Positions 1 to 7,096 of a stretch of DNA of 11,747 nucleotides are shown here, in pieces. The position numbers and the translations under genes were made by a program. This DNA is from Pseudomonadota bacterium (GTDB taxonomy: Bacteria > Desulfobacterota > Desulfobacteria > Desulfobacterales > Desulfobacteraceae). Each line of letters opens with the position of its first letter. Position 1 is the stretch's first letter. Under the pieces are notes generated by a model. That model saw only the letters and a program-made list of their open reading frames with translations, did not search any database and was not told where the DNA came from. The stretch lies in the NCBI GenBank assembly GCA_018812385.1, contig JAHJDU010000006.1, positions 1 to 11,747 on the forward strand, in the 5' to 3' direction.

Positions 1-102
1 CACATTAACAGGCAATAGTTTACAAGTAAGGCGTTTTACGGGAACTGGGAAGAAGCCCGTTATTTTTATATTAATTTATTAAATTGTAATAAGGAGTAAA
101 AC
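1..102 (+). other. Leader region upstream of atpE
   Basis: No complete gene fits here. The first bases could be the last codons of an upstream gene ending in TAA at about 6-8 (an ATP synthase a subunit would be the usual neighbour), but a few codons cannot prove it. A weak stem (ACGGG 38-42 with CCCGT 56-60) is followed by an AT-rich stretch, and a clear ribosome binding site AAGGAG lies at 91-96, six bases before the atpE ATG. I see no convincing promoter, which fits atpE being cotranscribed from outside the window. Confidence 0.4.
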
Positions 103-366
103 ATGGAATTTCTAGTTGGTAGTGTATGGGCAGCAGGTCTTGCCATTGGTATAGCAGCTTTTGGTTGCGGCATTGGTCAGGGTTTGGGGCTTAGTGGCGC
201 AATGAGCGGTATTTCAAGAAACCCTGAAGCAGCAGGTAAAATCCAGGTTAACATGCTGATCGGTCTTGCAATGATCGAGTCTCTTTGTATCTATGCACTG
301 GTTGTTGCTCTGATTCTTATGTATGCTCATCCTGCACTTAAAGGTGCGATTGCTACCATGGGTTAA
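103..366 (+). CDS. atpE: ATP synthase F0 subunit c
   Basis: An 87-residue membrane proteolipid that forms the rotating ring of F1F0 ATP synthase and carries the coupling ion. Two hydrophobic helices (about residues 5-33 and 50-75) flank the polar loop with the family hallmark R39-N40-P41. The ion-binding carboxylate is E59 in MIESLCIYAL. Q26 in helix 1 (GIGQG) and S60 next to E59 align with two of the sodium ligands of Na+-type c subunits such as that of Ilyobacter, but the following Thr is Leu here, so the ion cannot be assigned. The RBS AAGGAG at 91-96 fixes the start. A strong terminator follows directly and no b, delta or F1 gene comes after it, so the F0 a/c genes are probably a separate operon from F1, as in several Desulfobacterota. 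Identification is secure. Confidence 0.96.
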   Translation: MEFLVGSVWAAGLAIGIAAFGCGIGQGLGLSGAMSGISRNPEAAGKIQVNMLIGLAMIESLCIYALVVALILMYAHPALKGAIATMG

Positions 367-393
367 GCCATACTATTTAAAACTGTTTCTAAT

Positions 394-437
394 AAAAAGG
401 GTGTAAAATATTTTATTTTACACCCTTTTTGTTTTTT
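394..437. terminator. Bidirectional intrinsic terminator between atpE and the ACT gene
   Basis: A perfect 17-bp stem, 394-410 pairing with 414-430, has a 3-base loop and is flanked by A-tracts on the left and T-tracts on the right (TTTTT then GTTTTTT up to 437). It therefore works as a Rho-independent terminator on both strands: for atpE from the left and for the five-gene minus-strand operon from the right. The stop codon of the ACT gene (413-415, reverse TAA) begins in the loop, so the stem forms right at the end of that reading frame. Confidence 0.92.
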
Positions 438-865
438 AAATTACTGAGTTCCTGGCTGCTGAAGACTTTAATATTTTTTTGGGCAAGAATTTTTAATGCC
501 TTATCATGATCATCAAACCTAAAAATCATGATGGCGGTTTTGCCTTTTGGATTTGCAAATGCATACATGTATTCCAGATTGACTTCATTTTCTAAAAATG
601 GATCTAAAATTTTATTTAATCCGCCTGGCTCATCCTGCACTTCAACCGCCAGAACCTGGGTTTTCCCCACTTTAAAACCCTCTTTTTGTAATGCTTTTTC
701 TGCTGCTTCATTGTTATCCACAATTAAGCGAAAAACACCAAAATCAGTGGTGTCAGCAAGAGACAATGCTCTTATATTGACATTGGCATCCCTTAATATA
801 GCAGTAACTTCTGCAAGCCTTCCTTCCTTGTTTTCAATAAATATGGATATTTGTTCAATAAACAT
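413..865 (-). CDS. Tandem ACT-domain amino-acid-binding protein
   Basis: A soluble 150-residue protein made of two ACT domains: residues 4-68 (beta strand EQISIFIENKEGRL, then helix and NVNIRALSLADTTDFGVFRLIV) and about 70-138 (QVLAVEVQDEPGGLNKIL, then VNLEYMYAFANPKGKTAIMIFRF). The GRL and GGL turns are the usual ligand-binding sites at the start of helix 1 in ACT domains. There is no catalytic domain, so it is likely a ligand-sensing regulator; in many anaerobes such genes sit beside phenylacetate-CoA ligase, which is not in this window. The lysine-rich tail (NLKNKKGVK) extends it slightly beyond a typical ~143 residues. The start is set by the RBS AAAGGAGT at about 873-880. It is the last gene of the minus-strand operon, 18 bp after the crotonase stop. 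The fold is secure, the ligand unknown. Confidence 0.88.
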   Translation of the reverse strand: MFIEQISIFIENKEGRLAEVTAILRDANVNIRALSLADTTDFGVFRLIVDNNEAAEKALQKEGFKVGKTQVLAVEVQDEPGGLNKILDPFLENEVNLEYMYAFANPKGKTAIMIFRFDDHDKALKILAQKNIKVFSSQELSNLKNKKGVK

Positions 866-883
866 GATGGCAACTCCTTTTAT

Positions 884-1672
884 CTAATACCGTTCTCCTT
901 TGAACACAGCCTTTCTTTTTTCAAGAAAGGCATGGGTTCCTTCTTTTGCATCTTCACTTGCCATAGTAAGGCCAAAGACATTATTTTCAATTCTGCATCC
1001 GGTTTCAAGATCAGAATTCAGGCCGATTTGAACGACTTCCTTTGCAGATCTTAATGCGACCTTTCCTTTAGTGGCAATGAGGTTGGCTGTTTTCAAGACT
1101 TCGTCCATGAGGTTTTCCGGCTCGCAGATTTTATTGATAATGCCATATTCCAGGGCTTTCTGGGCATTAATGTTTTTACCGGTAAAAATCATTTCTTTTG
1201 CACGGTTTGAGCCTATTCGTCTTGCCAGTCTCTGTGTCCCGCCAAATCCTGGAATCAATCCCAGGTTGATTTCGGGCAGGCCAAAAAGCGCTTTATCAGA
1301 TGCATAAATGAAATCACAGCCAAGAGCTGCTTCTAACCCTCCCCCCAGGGCAAATCCATTTACAGCTGCAATGGCCGGGATGGGAAGATCCTCAATCTTT
1401 GAAAAAACCTTTTGTCCTTTTCTTGAAAAACTTTTCCCTTCAAGGGGATTCATTTTTACAAGTTCTGCAATATCCGCTCCTGCAACAAAGGCTTTATCTC
1501 CTGTGCCGGTCAGGATGAGAACTCTTATATCTGTATTGTTTCTTACCTGATCCAGGGCAATATCCAATTCATCAAAAAGAGCATTATTGAGCGCATTTAA
1601 AGCTTTGGGCCTGTTAAAAAATATGGTTGCAACAGGGGTGTCAACTTTAAGAATAATGTTTTCAAAAGGCAT
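884..1672 (-). CDS. Enoyl-CoA hydratase (crotonase family)
   Basis: A 262-residue crotonase-fold protein expected to add water to the double bond of trans-2-enoyl-CoA (for example crotonyl-CoA) in cytoplasmic beta-oxidation or aromatic-acid breakdown. The oxyanion-hole segments are FVAGADIAE (62-70) and NGFALGGGLE (105-114). Both catalytic glutamates of true hydratases are present: E114 (GGGLEAALGCD) and E134 (GLPEINLGLIPGFGGTQRL). Keeping both, with normal length (~260), argues for hydratase rather than isomerase or dehalogenase activity. The start ATG is preceded by AAAGG at about 1681-1686. It lies 20 bp after the amidase stop and 18 bp before the ACT gene, so it is part of the operon, although its neighbours mutS and amidase are functionally unrelated. 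The substrate chain length cannot be read from sequence. Confidence 0.93.
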   Translation of the reverse strand: MPFENIILKVDTPVATIFFNRPKALNALNNALFDELDIALDQVRNNTDIRVLILTGTGDKAFVAGADIAELVKMNPLEGKSFSRKGQKVFSKIEDLPIPAIAAVNGFALGGGLEAALGCDFIYASDKALFGLPEINLGLIPGFGGTQRLARRIGSNRAKEMIFTGKNINAQKALEYGIINKICEPENLMDEVLKTANLIATKGKVALRSAKEVVQIGLNSDLETGCRIENNVFGLTMASEDAKEGTHAFLEKRKAVFKGERY

Positions 1673-1692
1673 GATGTTTTCCTTTGCTTAGA

Positions 1693-3444
1693 TTATAATT
1701 GTTTGGGATTTGTAGCGTTTATATATTTTTCGATTCCATCCGTGATGCTATCGCTGATCGCTGTCTGGTAGGAATCACTCATGAGCCGCTTGCATTCTGT
1801 TTTGTTACTGATAAATGATGTTTCAATCAGGATGGACGGCATCCTGGCTCCCAGAAGAACATAAAATGGGGCCTGTTTGACACCTAAATTATTGATTCCT
1901 GAATATTTTTTTCTCATTCCCTTTATAAAAGAATTTTGCACAATATCGGCAAGCCGTGTGGATTCTTCAATCTTTGCATGCTTCATTAAATCACTTAAAA
2001 TAAATTCCAGATCTGAGATATTTTTTTCAGATGTTGCATTTTCCCTTGCTGCCACGGCAATGGCCTGGTCATCCGTGGCAAGGTTCAAGATATAGGTTTC
2101 AATGCCCGTGAGATTTCTGTTTTTGGCGGCATTGACATGAAGGGATATAAACAGATCTGCTCTCTTTGTATTGGCAATTGCCGTCCTTTCTTCAAGGGCC
2201 AGTTTCTTGTCTGTTGTCCTTGTGAGCAATACAGTACATTTTAATCGCTCCCTGAGAGTTACAGCAAGTTTTTTGGCAATTTCCAGAACAATGTCTTTTT
2301 CCCAGACATTTTTATAATATCCAGGTGCTCCAGGATCAGAGCCGCCATGTCCTGGATCAATGACTATTGTTCTAACCCCCAGCGCAAGCTGCCGTGTAAT
2401 ATCAGATGATTTTAAATTATCTGTTGTTAGCCTGGATATTTTTTCAGGTTTTTCCGAATCTGCAATTTCGGGAGCAGAAGAAGGAACAGGTACTCCATTA
2501 GATCCTTTCCCCCATATATCAAGGACAATCCTGAAGGGATCCTTTAAAGAAAATATTTTATAATTTTCAAATGATTTGATATCCACCACAACCCGTACAG
2601 TATGAGGAAGGTATTGCCCTGCCCGGGCCTGGTTTAAAAGATTGTCATTGATCTGGGTATGTTCGGCAACCCCTTTTCCAAGCTTTGTATTTTCAATATC
2701 AATATAGAGTCGTTGAAAGGGTTTATTAATATCCGGATCTTTTTTCAAGAGTCTGTGGGAATACTTTCTTTCACTGGTGGCATCGACAACAATTCTGGTG
2801 TATTCCGGATTGGACCAGAATCGAAGATCTGTAACTATGGTATCACCGGACGACTTGTTATCAGGGGCCCCAGGTTCTATGCCCTCTGGTTTTTGATTAC
2901 CGGCTTTAATAGGTTCGACTTCTTTTTCAACAGGAACTTGCCTGCTTTGAATATATTTTCTGATAAGGATATCATTTTTAGTCAATCTTTTTTTTGACTG
3001 GATGCGATGAATTTTTTTAGCAGAAAAAGTCGGGTGCACGGTTATGGACTTGAGCAAAGTTTTGGTACGGCCGGCATAGGCGCTTTTTGGATATTTATTC
3101 TGGAGTCTTGCAAGAAGATCAGCTGCCTGGTGTTCGTGGATCTGCTTGCCAGACCATTTGGATAGACTTGTATAAAGCTGGGCTGCTTTATACATGCCGG
3201 CCGGTGCCCATGGGCTGTCAGAATGAAGCCTATATATGATTTCATATTGACTGATGCAATTGAGCCATTCGATTTCTTTTTTCTGTTTGGAAACAGAAGC
3301 CCTCAGTTTTTTGTAGCAGGCATCTGCTGCCATATATTTTTGTTTTGCGCTGTCAGCAAAACCGTTTGTTGTGAAAATGAAAATACCGGTAAAGATAAAA
3401 AGGATGAGAAAAATTGGCAGTATGTATGTCTTAAGTTTGACCAT
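1693..3444 (-). CDS. N-acetylmuramoyl-L-alanine amidase with AMIN domain (AmiC type)
   Basis: A 583-residue exported zinc amidase that cleaves the bond between N-acetylmuramic acid and L-alanine in peptidoglycan, typically to separate daughter cells. Order: N-terminal hydrophobic signal or anchor (about 8-29); a helical TPR-like region (about 37-130, YKAAQLY and ADLLARLQNKYPKSAYAGR); a basic and then Pro/Glu-rich linker (about 140-200); an AMIN domain (about 203-310, VTDLRFWSNPEYTRIVVD); a second linker; the Amidase_3 catalytic domain (about 358-578). Zinc ligands are H366 (DPGHGG), E382 and H436 (SLHVNA); the catalytic glutamate is E541 (ILIETSF). It starts 3 bp after the mutS stop with only a weak AGGA immediately before the ATG, so translation is probably coupled to mutS. 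The TPR-like N-terminus is an addition to the plain AmiC layout and may bind partner proteins. Confidence 0.94.
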   Translation of the reverse strand: MVKLKTYILPIFLILFIFTGIFIFTTNGFADSAKQKYMAADACYKKLRASVSKQKKEIEWLNCISQYEIIYRLHSDSPWAPAGMYKAAQLYTSLSKWSGKQIHEHQAADLLARLQNKYPKSAYAGRTKTLLKSITVHPTFSAKKIHRIQSKKRLTKNDILIRKYIQSRQVPVEKEVEPIKAGNQKPEGIEPGAPDNKSSGDTIVTDLRFWSNPEYTRIVVDATSERKYSHRLLKKDPDINKPFQRLYIDIENTKLGKGVAEHTQINDNLLNQARAGQYLPHTVRVVVDIKSFENYKIFSLKDPFRIVLDIWGKGSNGVPVPSSAPEIADSEKPEKISRLTTDNLKSSDITRQLALGVRTIVIDPGHGGSDPGAPGYYKNVWEKDIVLEIAKKLAVTLRERLKCTVLLTRTTDKKLALEERTAIANTKRADLFISLHVNAAKNRNLTGIETYILNLATDDQAIAVAARENATSEKNISDLEFILSDLMKHAKIEESTRLADIVQNSFIKGMRKKYSGINNLGVKQAPFYVLLGARMPSILIETSFISNKTECKRLMSDSYQTAISDSITDGIEKYINATNPKQL

Positions 3445-3447
3445 ATC

Positions 3448-6087
3448 CTATTGCATGCTTTTTTGTTTTAAATCGTTTAACAAATTAATTGCTTCAAGTG
3501 GAGTCATACTTGAAATATCAATCTTTTCCAATGTTTTTTTAATGTATTGTTCATTGCTGTTAAATAATTCCAGTTGATTATCATCTATTGCCTTCTTTTT
3601 TCTACTCTTTTTTTTCGTTTTTTTTGGCAAATGTTCTGGCCGATCAGTGTCGTTTTTTTGCTCAATGCAGGACAATATATATTTTGCATTGTTAATCACA
3701 ATATCCGGAACACCGGCAAGCCTGGCCACCTGGATGCCATAGCTTTTATTAGTTCCGCCTTTAACAAGCCGCCGTAAAAATACAATATTATCATTGAATT
3801 CTTTGACGGCAATATTAAAATTTTTAATCCTGGGTTTTGTATCTTCCAGTTTTATTAATTCATGGTAATGTGTGGCAAAAAGGGTTTTCACCCCTTTATT
3901 ATTGAGATCGTGAAGGTATTCGGCAACGGCCCAGGCAATACTCATTCCATCATAGGTACTGGTTCCCCTTCCAATTTCATCTAAAATAATAAGGCTTTTG
4001 TGTGTGGCATTATTGACAATATTGGCGGTTTCTTCCATTTCCACCATAAATGTGCTCTGGCCCATGGAGAGATTGTCAAGTGCCCCGACCCTTGTAAATA
4101 TTCGGTCCACAATGCAGATAGATGCTTTCTGGGCAGGGACAAATGATCCCATCTGTGCCATTAAAACGGTCAGGGCAACCTGTCTTAATACCGTTGATTT
4201 GCCGGCCATATTAGGTCCGGTGATTAAAAGGATCTGGTTTTCAATATTATCCATTTCAATGGAATTGGGAACATATCGTTCCCCTTTGATCAGTTTTTCC
4301 ACCACAGGATGTCGCCCGTCTTCTATGGAAATTATTTCCTGTTCATTGATGACAGGTTTTGTATATCCGTTTTCCGATGCAGCCCTGGCAAGTCCCTGGA
4401 GCGCATCCACATGGGCAATGAAATCTGCTGTTTTAAGAATAAGGGAGGCCTTTGAAATAACTATGTCCCTTATTGCGCTGAAAATTTTGTATTCCAGGGC
4501 ATTGCGCTTGTCCTGGGCATTTAATATGGTGGACTCAACCTGTTTCATCTCATCAGTGATGAATCTTTCAGCATTCACAAGGGTCTGCTTCCTGATATAA
4601 TGATCAGGAACCAAAGTTGCCTGAACTTTTGATACTTCGATAAAATAACCAAATACTTTATTGTATTTAATTTTAAGAGAAGACAATTTTGTTTCTTTTT
4701 TTTCTTTTGCCTCTGTCTTTGCAATCCAGGATTTCCCATCCCGTGAAATTAACAGCAGTTCATCCAGCTCAGGACTGTAACCATCATTGATTAAACCGCC
4801 TTCATTAAGGACATGGGGGGCATCTTCCCGAATGGCTTTTTGGATCAAGCTGGATAGAGACCCCAGCTCTTTTAAGATCATTTCCTGATTTTCAATATTT
4901 TTCCCCGTAAGTATTGGGCTTTTAAACAAGGAGAGTTCCTTAAAAAGATGGGGGAGTTTTTTTAAAGAATTTTTAAGGGCAATCATGTCCCTGGCATTGC
5001 CCTGGCCCATGGAAATCTTGCTGCCGAGACGTTCGAGATCATAAACTGATTTCAAATGGTTGATGATCAATTGATGGATATGGGAAGCTTTGGTGATTTC
5101 TTCAATGCAATCCAGGCGCTCCTGGATTTTATTTTTATCAATCAAGGGGTATCTGATCCAGTTTTTGATAAGTCTTGAGCCCATGGCCGTAATCGTCCGG
5201 TCAAGCACCTGGATCAGGGTTCCTTTTTTATCCAGTGTCTGTATATTGGTAAGGATCTCAAGATTTTTACAGGATCTGTCATCGATCACCAGAAAATTTT
5301 TCAAGTCATAGGGTATAATCTGGAAAATATGCAGGGTTTCCTGCATCTGGGTGTTCTGGACATAGGAGAGGATGGCACCTGCAGCAGAAATGGACGCAGC
5401 CATATGCTCGACGCCAAATCCTTCAAGACTTCTGGTTTTAAATTTGTTTAAAAGCCTTTCCTTTGCTTCTTCAACATAAAAGTCAGTTTTATCAAGATAG
5501 GTGATTTGTCTTCCATCAAAAGCCTGCCGGATATGGGTATAGGCAGGATCTTTTTCAAAATTGGAAGGCAGAAGAATTTCTTTTGGGTCAACCTTTAATG
5601 CTTCTTCAATAAGTTCTATCGGTATTTTTGACTGCCTGGATTCAACCTGTGTGGTTTTAAAGGTTCCCGTTGAGATATCAAGATAGGCAATAGCGGCAAC
5701 ATCCCTTATCTTTGACAGGGCCAGAAGAAAATTATTAGACCCTTTATCCAGTAATTCCTCATTTAAAATCATGCCCGGGGTGATCACCCGGACAACTTGT
5801 CTTTTCACCAATTCCTTTGTCAGCGCAGCATCTTCCATCTGTTCACATACTGCAACCTTGCATCCATTGCCAATCAGTTTGGCAATATAATTGTCAGCCG
5901 CCCGAAAGGGCACGCCGCACATGGGAATGGGGGCATCAGCATTTTTATTCCTGGAGGTTAAAGCAATACCCAGGATAGAGGCTGCCTTTGCTGCATCTTC
6001 AAGGAACATTTCATAAAAATCTCCCATCCGATAAAACAAAATTGCATCTTTATATGATTCTTTGATGGACAGGTATTGTTCCATCAT
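3448..6087 (-). CDS. mutS: DNA mismatch repair ATPase MutS
   Basis: An 879-residue MutS that recognises mismatches and recruits MutL. The mismatch-reading motif GDFYE holds F24 and E26, matching E. coli F36 and E38. The core and clamp domains follow, then the ABC ATPase: Walker A GPNMAGKST (624-632), Walker B with D703-E704 (LIILDEIGRGTST) and FATHYHE (737-743). A Lys-rich linker (about 822-832) leads to QLELF (838-842), a good beta-clamp-binding motif. The ATG used here begins at MMEQYL, exactly where other MutS proteins have an internal TPMMxQYL; the missing N-terminal codons lie upstream but one base out of frame, across an 11-A run (see the finding at 6095-6105). Neither this ATG nor the one at 6112 has a visible ribosome binding site. 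It follows the LapA-like gene and precedes the amidase in one operon. Confidence 0.97.
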   Translation of the reverse strand: MMEQYLSIKESYKDAILFYRMGDFYEMFLEDAAKAASILGIALTSRNKNADAPIPMCGVPFRAADNYIAKLIGNGCKVAVCEQMEDAALTKELVKRQVVRVITPGMILNEELLDKGSNNFLLALSKIRDVAAIAYLDISTGTFKTTQVESRQSKIPIELIEEALKVDPKEILLPSNFEKDPAYTHIRQAFDGRQITYLDKTDFYVEEAKERLLNKFKTRSLEGFGVEHMAASISAAGAILSYVQNTQMQETLHIFQIIPYDLKNFLVIDDRSCKNLEILTNIQTLDKKGTLIQVLDRTITAMGSRLIKNWIRYPLIDKNKIQERLDCIEEITKASHIHQLIINHLKSVYDLERLGSKISMGQGNARDMIALKNSLKKLPHLFKELSLFKSPILTGKNIENQEMILKELGSLSSLIQKAIREDAPHVLNEGGLINDGYSPELDELLLISRDGKSWIAKTEAKEKKETKLSSLKIKYNKVFGYFIEVSKVQATLVPDHYIRKQTLVNAERFITDEMKQVESTILNAQDKRNALEYKIFSAIRDIVISKASLILKTADFIAHVDALQGLARAASENGYTKPVINEQEIISIEDGRHPVVEKLIKGERYVPNSIEMDNIENQILLITGPNMAGKSTVLRQVALTVLMAQMGSFVPAQKASICIVDRIFTRVGALDNLSMGQSTFMVEMEETANIVNNATHKSLIILDEIGRGTSTYDGMSIAWAVAEYLHDLNNKGVKTLFATHYHELIKLEDTKPRIKNFNIAVKEFNDNIVFLRRLVKGGTNKSYGIQVARLAGVPDIVINNAKYILSCIEQKNDTDRPEHLPKKTKKKSRKKKAIDDNQLELFNSNEQYIKKTLEKIDISSMTPLEAINLLNDLKQKSMQ

Positions 6088-6094
6088 GGGCGTA

Positions 6095-6105
6095 TTTTTT
6101 TTTTT
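6095..6105 (-). other. A11 homopolymer at the mutS 5' end
   Basis: Eleven consecutive A residues (coding strand) separate an upstream ATG at 6112-6110 from the in-frame mutS ATG at 6087. With 11 A the upstream ATG reads MSQKKKIRP and stops. With 10 A it would read MSQKKNTPMMEQY and join mutS in frame, restoring the conserved TPMM segment. The run is therefore either a slippage-prone start-region tract or a sequencing length error. Confidence 0.7.
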
Positions 6106-6135
6106 GGCTCATGCGCTAGTTTAGTTTCAGCAAAA

Positions 6136-6672
6136 TCAATCACCAGTACCGGATTTAGGATCCTTTTTCTTGTCATTTTCAGGCTGCACGAAATCAGGCT
6201 GCTCATAATCAGGCTGCACGAAATCAGGCTGCTCGAAATCGGGTTGCACGAAATCAGGCTGTACGGGTTCAGGTTGCACATAATCAGGCTGCTCTGGTTC
6301 GGGCTGTTCAATAATCGGTTCTTTTTTCAGTTCTTTTTTAATATAGGGGTCATGCTGGAATACGTCCAGTTCTGATTTTAAAGCAGTTAGCTTTTCTTTA
6401 AAGGAAGCAATGGCAGCATCTTTTGTTTTGATCTCTTTTTTTAAGCCAAGTCTTATCATGAATCCCCTGATGCTGGATAGAATAATTCCTAAAAGAAAGC
6501 AGATTCCAAAATAAGCAATATTTTGAAGTTCTGGTATGGTCCAGTTCCAGGAGGCAATTTTAAGATCAATTTTCAGCGCAGCCGTTGTCATGAAATAATC
6601 TAAATTCTGATAAACAAAGATCCCTATAAAACTCAGGACGATCAGCCACCAAATGTATTTAATTGTTTTCAT
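6136..6672 (-). CDS. LapA-domain-like two-TM membrane protein with QPDFV-type repeat tail
   Basis: A 178-residue inner-membrane protein. Two hydrophobic helices (about 5-20 and 51-70) with a short segment between them match the layout of LapA/DUF1049 proteins, including a YQN after helix 1 and an LGIILSSIRG end of helix 2. A charged predicted coiled coil (about 76-105) follows, then an acidic Pro/Gln tail of about eight 5-residue repeats, consensus QP(D/E)(F/Y/P)(V/E), at 123-165, and a polar end. The tail is low-complexity and unlike the rest of the family, where the protein usually stops near 100 residues; it could be a spacer or binding tail. The start has GGAG at about 6680-6683 and the promoter at 6722-6750. 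It is the first gene of the operon, ending 48 bp before the mutS ATG. The domain call is by layout; no function is claimed. Confidence 0.7.
   Translation of the reverse strand: MKTIKYIWWLIVLSFIGIFVYQNLDYFMTTAALKIDLKIASWNWTIPELQNIAYFGICFLLGIILSSIRGFMIRLGLKKEIKTKDAAIASFKEKLTALKSELDVFQHDPYIKKELKKEPIIEQPEPEQPDYVQPEPVQPDFVQPDFEQPDFVQPDYEQPDFVQPENDKKKDPKSGTGD
6179..6313 (-). repeat. 15-bp tandem repeat (VNTR) coding for the QPDFV tail
   Basis: Nine 15-bp units in register, e.g. TCAGGCTGCACGAAA at 6179-6193 and 6209-6223 and TCAGGCTGCTCGAAA at 6224-6238, with variants up to 6313. The first 10 bases are the most constant. The unit length is a multiple of three, so unit gain or loss alters tail length without breaking the frame. 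The low-complexity ORFs seen in other frames here are by-products of this array. Confidence 0.93.
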
Positions 6673-6721
6673 TCATCCACTCCATATTTAAATTTTTATT
6701 GCCTGCAGTTAAGTTTTAGTA

Positions 6722-6750
6722 ATCATAGATTAATTTTTTTCTTTTTTCAA
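6722..6750 (-). promoter_or_regulatory. Promoter of the LapA-like/mutS/amidase/crotonase/ACT operon
   Basis: On the minus strand TTGAAA (6750-6745) and TATGAT (6727-6722) are separated by exactly 17 bases, a good sigma70-type pair, about 50 bp before the first ATG of the operon. It overlaps the end of the decayed ORF at 6730-6879, so that ORF is unlikely to be a working gene. Confidence 0.55.
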
Positions 6751-6879
6751 TTCTTCTTTTTTTTTAATAAAATCATCCTTATTTACCAGAGCCTGTGACC
6801 AAGCCAGGGATTCAGGCCAGCCGTGCTTTTGCGTAATCTGTGGGATGGAAAATACTTCCAATAAATCGTTATTTACCCA
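6730..6879 (-). pseudogene. Decayed 3' end of an unidentified gene
   Basis: The minus strand is open for 49 codons and ends at TAA (6732-6730) with a gene-like composition: WVNNDLLEVFSIPQITQKH, then GWPESLAWSQALVNKDDF and a lysine-rich end KKKEELKKEKN. There is no good start: the frame is closed upstream at 6882-6880, within an imperfect inverted repeat, and no ribosome binding site is visible. The IPQITQKHGWPESLAW part resembles a helix-turn-helix type segment, but I do not recognise the family. It is best read as the surviving C-terminus of a gene whose front was lost when repeats inserted. Confidence 0.4.
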
Positions 6880-6914
6880 TTATGTCATAACTGACATTTT
6901 GAGTAAATAGCGAT
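6865..6914. repeat. Imperfect inverted repeat around TGTCA-N4-TGACA
   Basis: Arms 6865-6886 and 6893-6914 (22 bases each) pair with only a few mismatches; the centre contains a perfect TGTCA-TAAC-TGACA dyad. It could be an operator for a dimeric regulator or the end structure of a small mobile element. It lies at the point where the decayed ORF loses its frame. No T-tract follows, so it is not an intrinsic terminator. Confidence 0.5.
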
Positions 6915-6970
6915 ACCCACTATCAGACCACCCCAATAACGACAATAAGGAAAGCCTGGCCGAGAACCCC

Positions 6971-7096
6971 GTGTTTGGGCGAAAAGTTGCCCATATACAA
7001 GGCGCAAAAAATCTTGAAACCGGAGTGTACTACTGTACATGAGGATTTCAGGATTTTGCAGCAACGCAGTAGATGGGTGAGTTTTCGTTCAAACAC
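6971..7096. repeat. ~126-bp imperfect palindrome, probable dispersed repeat
   Basis: The ends are inverted copies (GTGTTTGGGCGAAAA from 6971; the reverse complement of 7082-7096 reads GTGTTTGAACGAAAA). The similarity continues inward through CCCAT-x-TAC, AAATC-x-TGAAA and a central GTGTAC/GTACAT around 7030. The right end overlaps the first base of the stop codon (7098-7096) of the M23-type gene. No ORF of substance is contained. It may act as a transcript-end hairpin for that operon, for which no ordinary terminator is seen. The layout is that of a REP/MITE-like intergenic element; multiplicity in the genome cannot be seen from one window. Confidence 0.7.

Noticed and set aside
3998..4600. 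200-codon plus-strand ORF
   Set aside because: It lies wholly antisense to mutS, within its conserved clamp and ATPase domains, has no ribosome binding site, and its codon pattern is that of a shadow frame.
6179..6313. CRISPR-like array
   Set aside because: The 15-bp units are directly adjacent without unique spacers and are in frame within a coding sequence; no cas gene is present.
6076..6375. 99-codon plus-strand ORF with RLHEIRL repeats
   Set aside because: It is the antisense reading of the 15-bp tandem repeats of the LapA-like gene; the repeats make every frame look regular.
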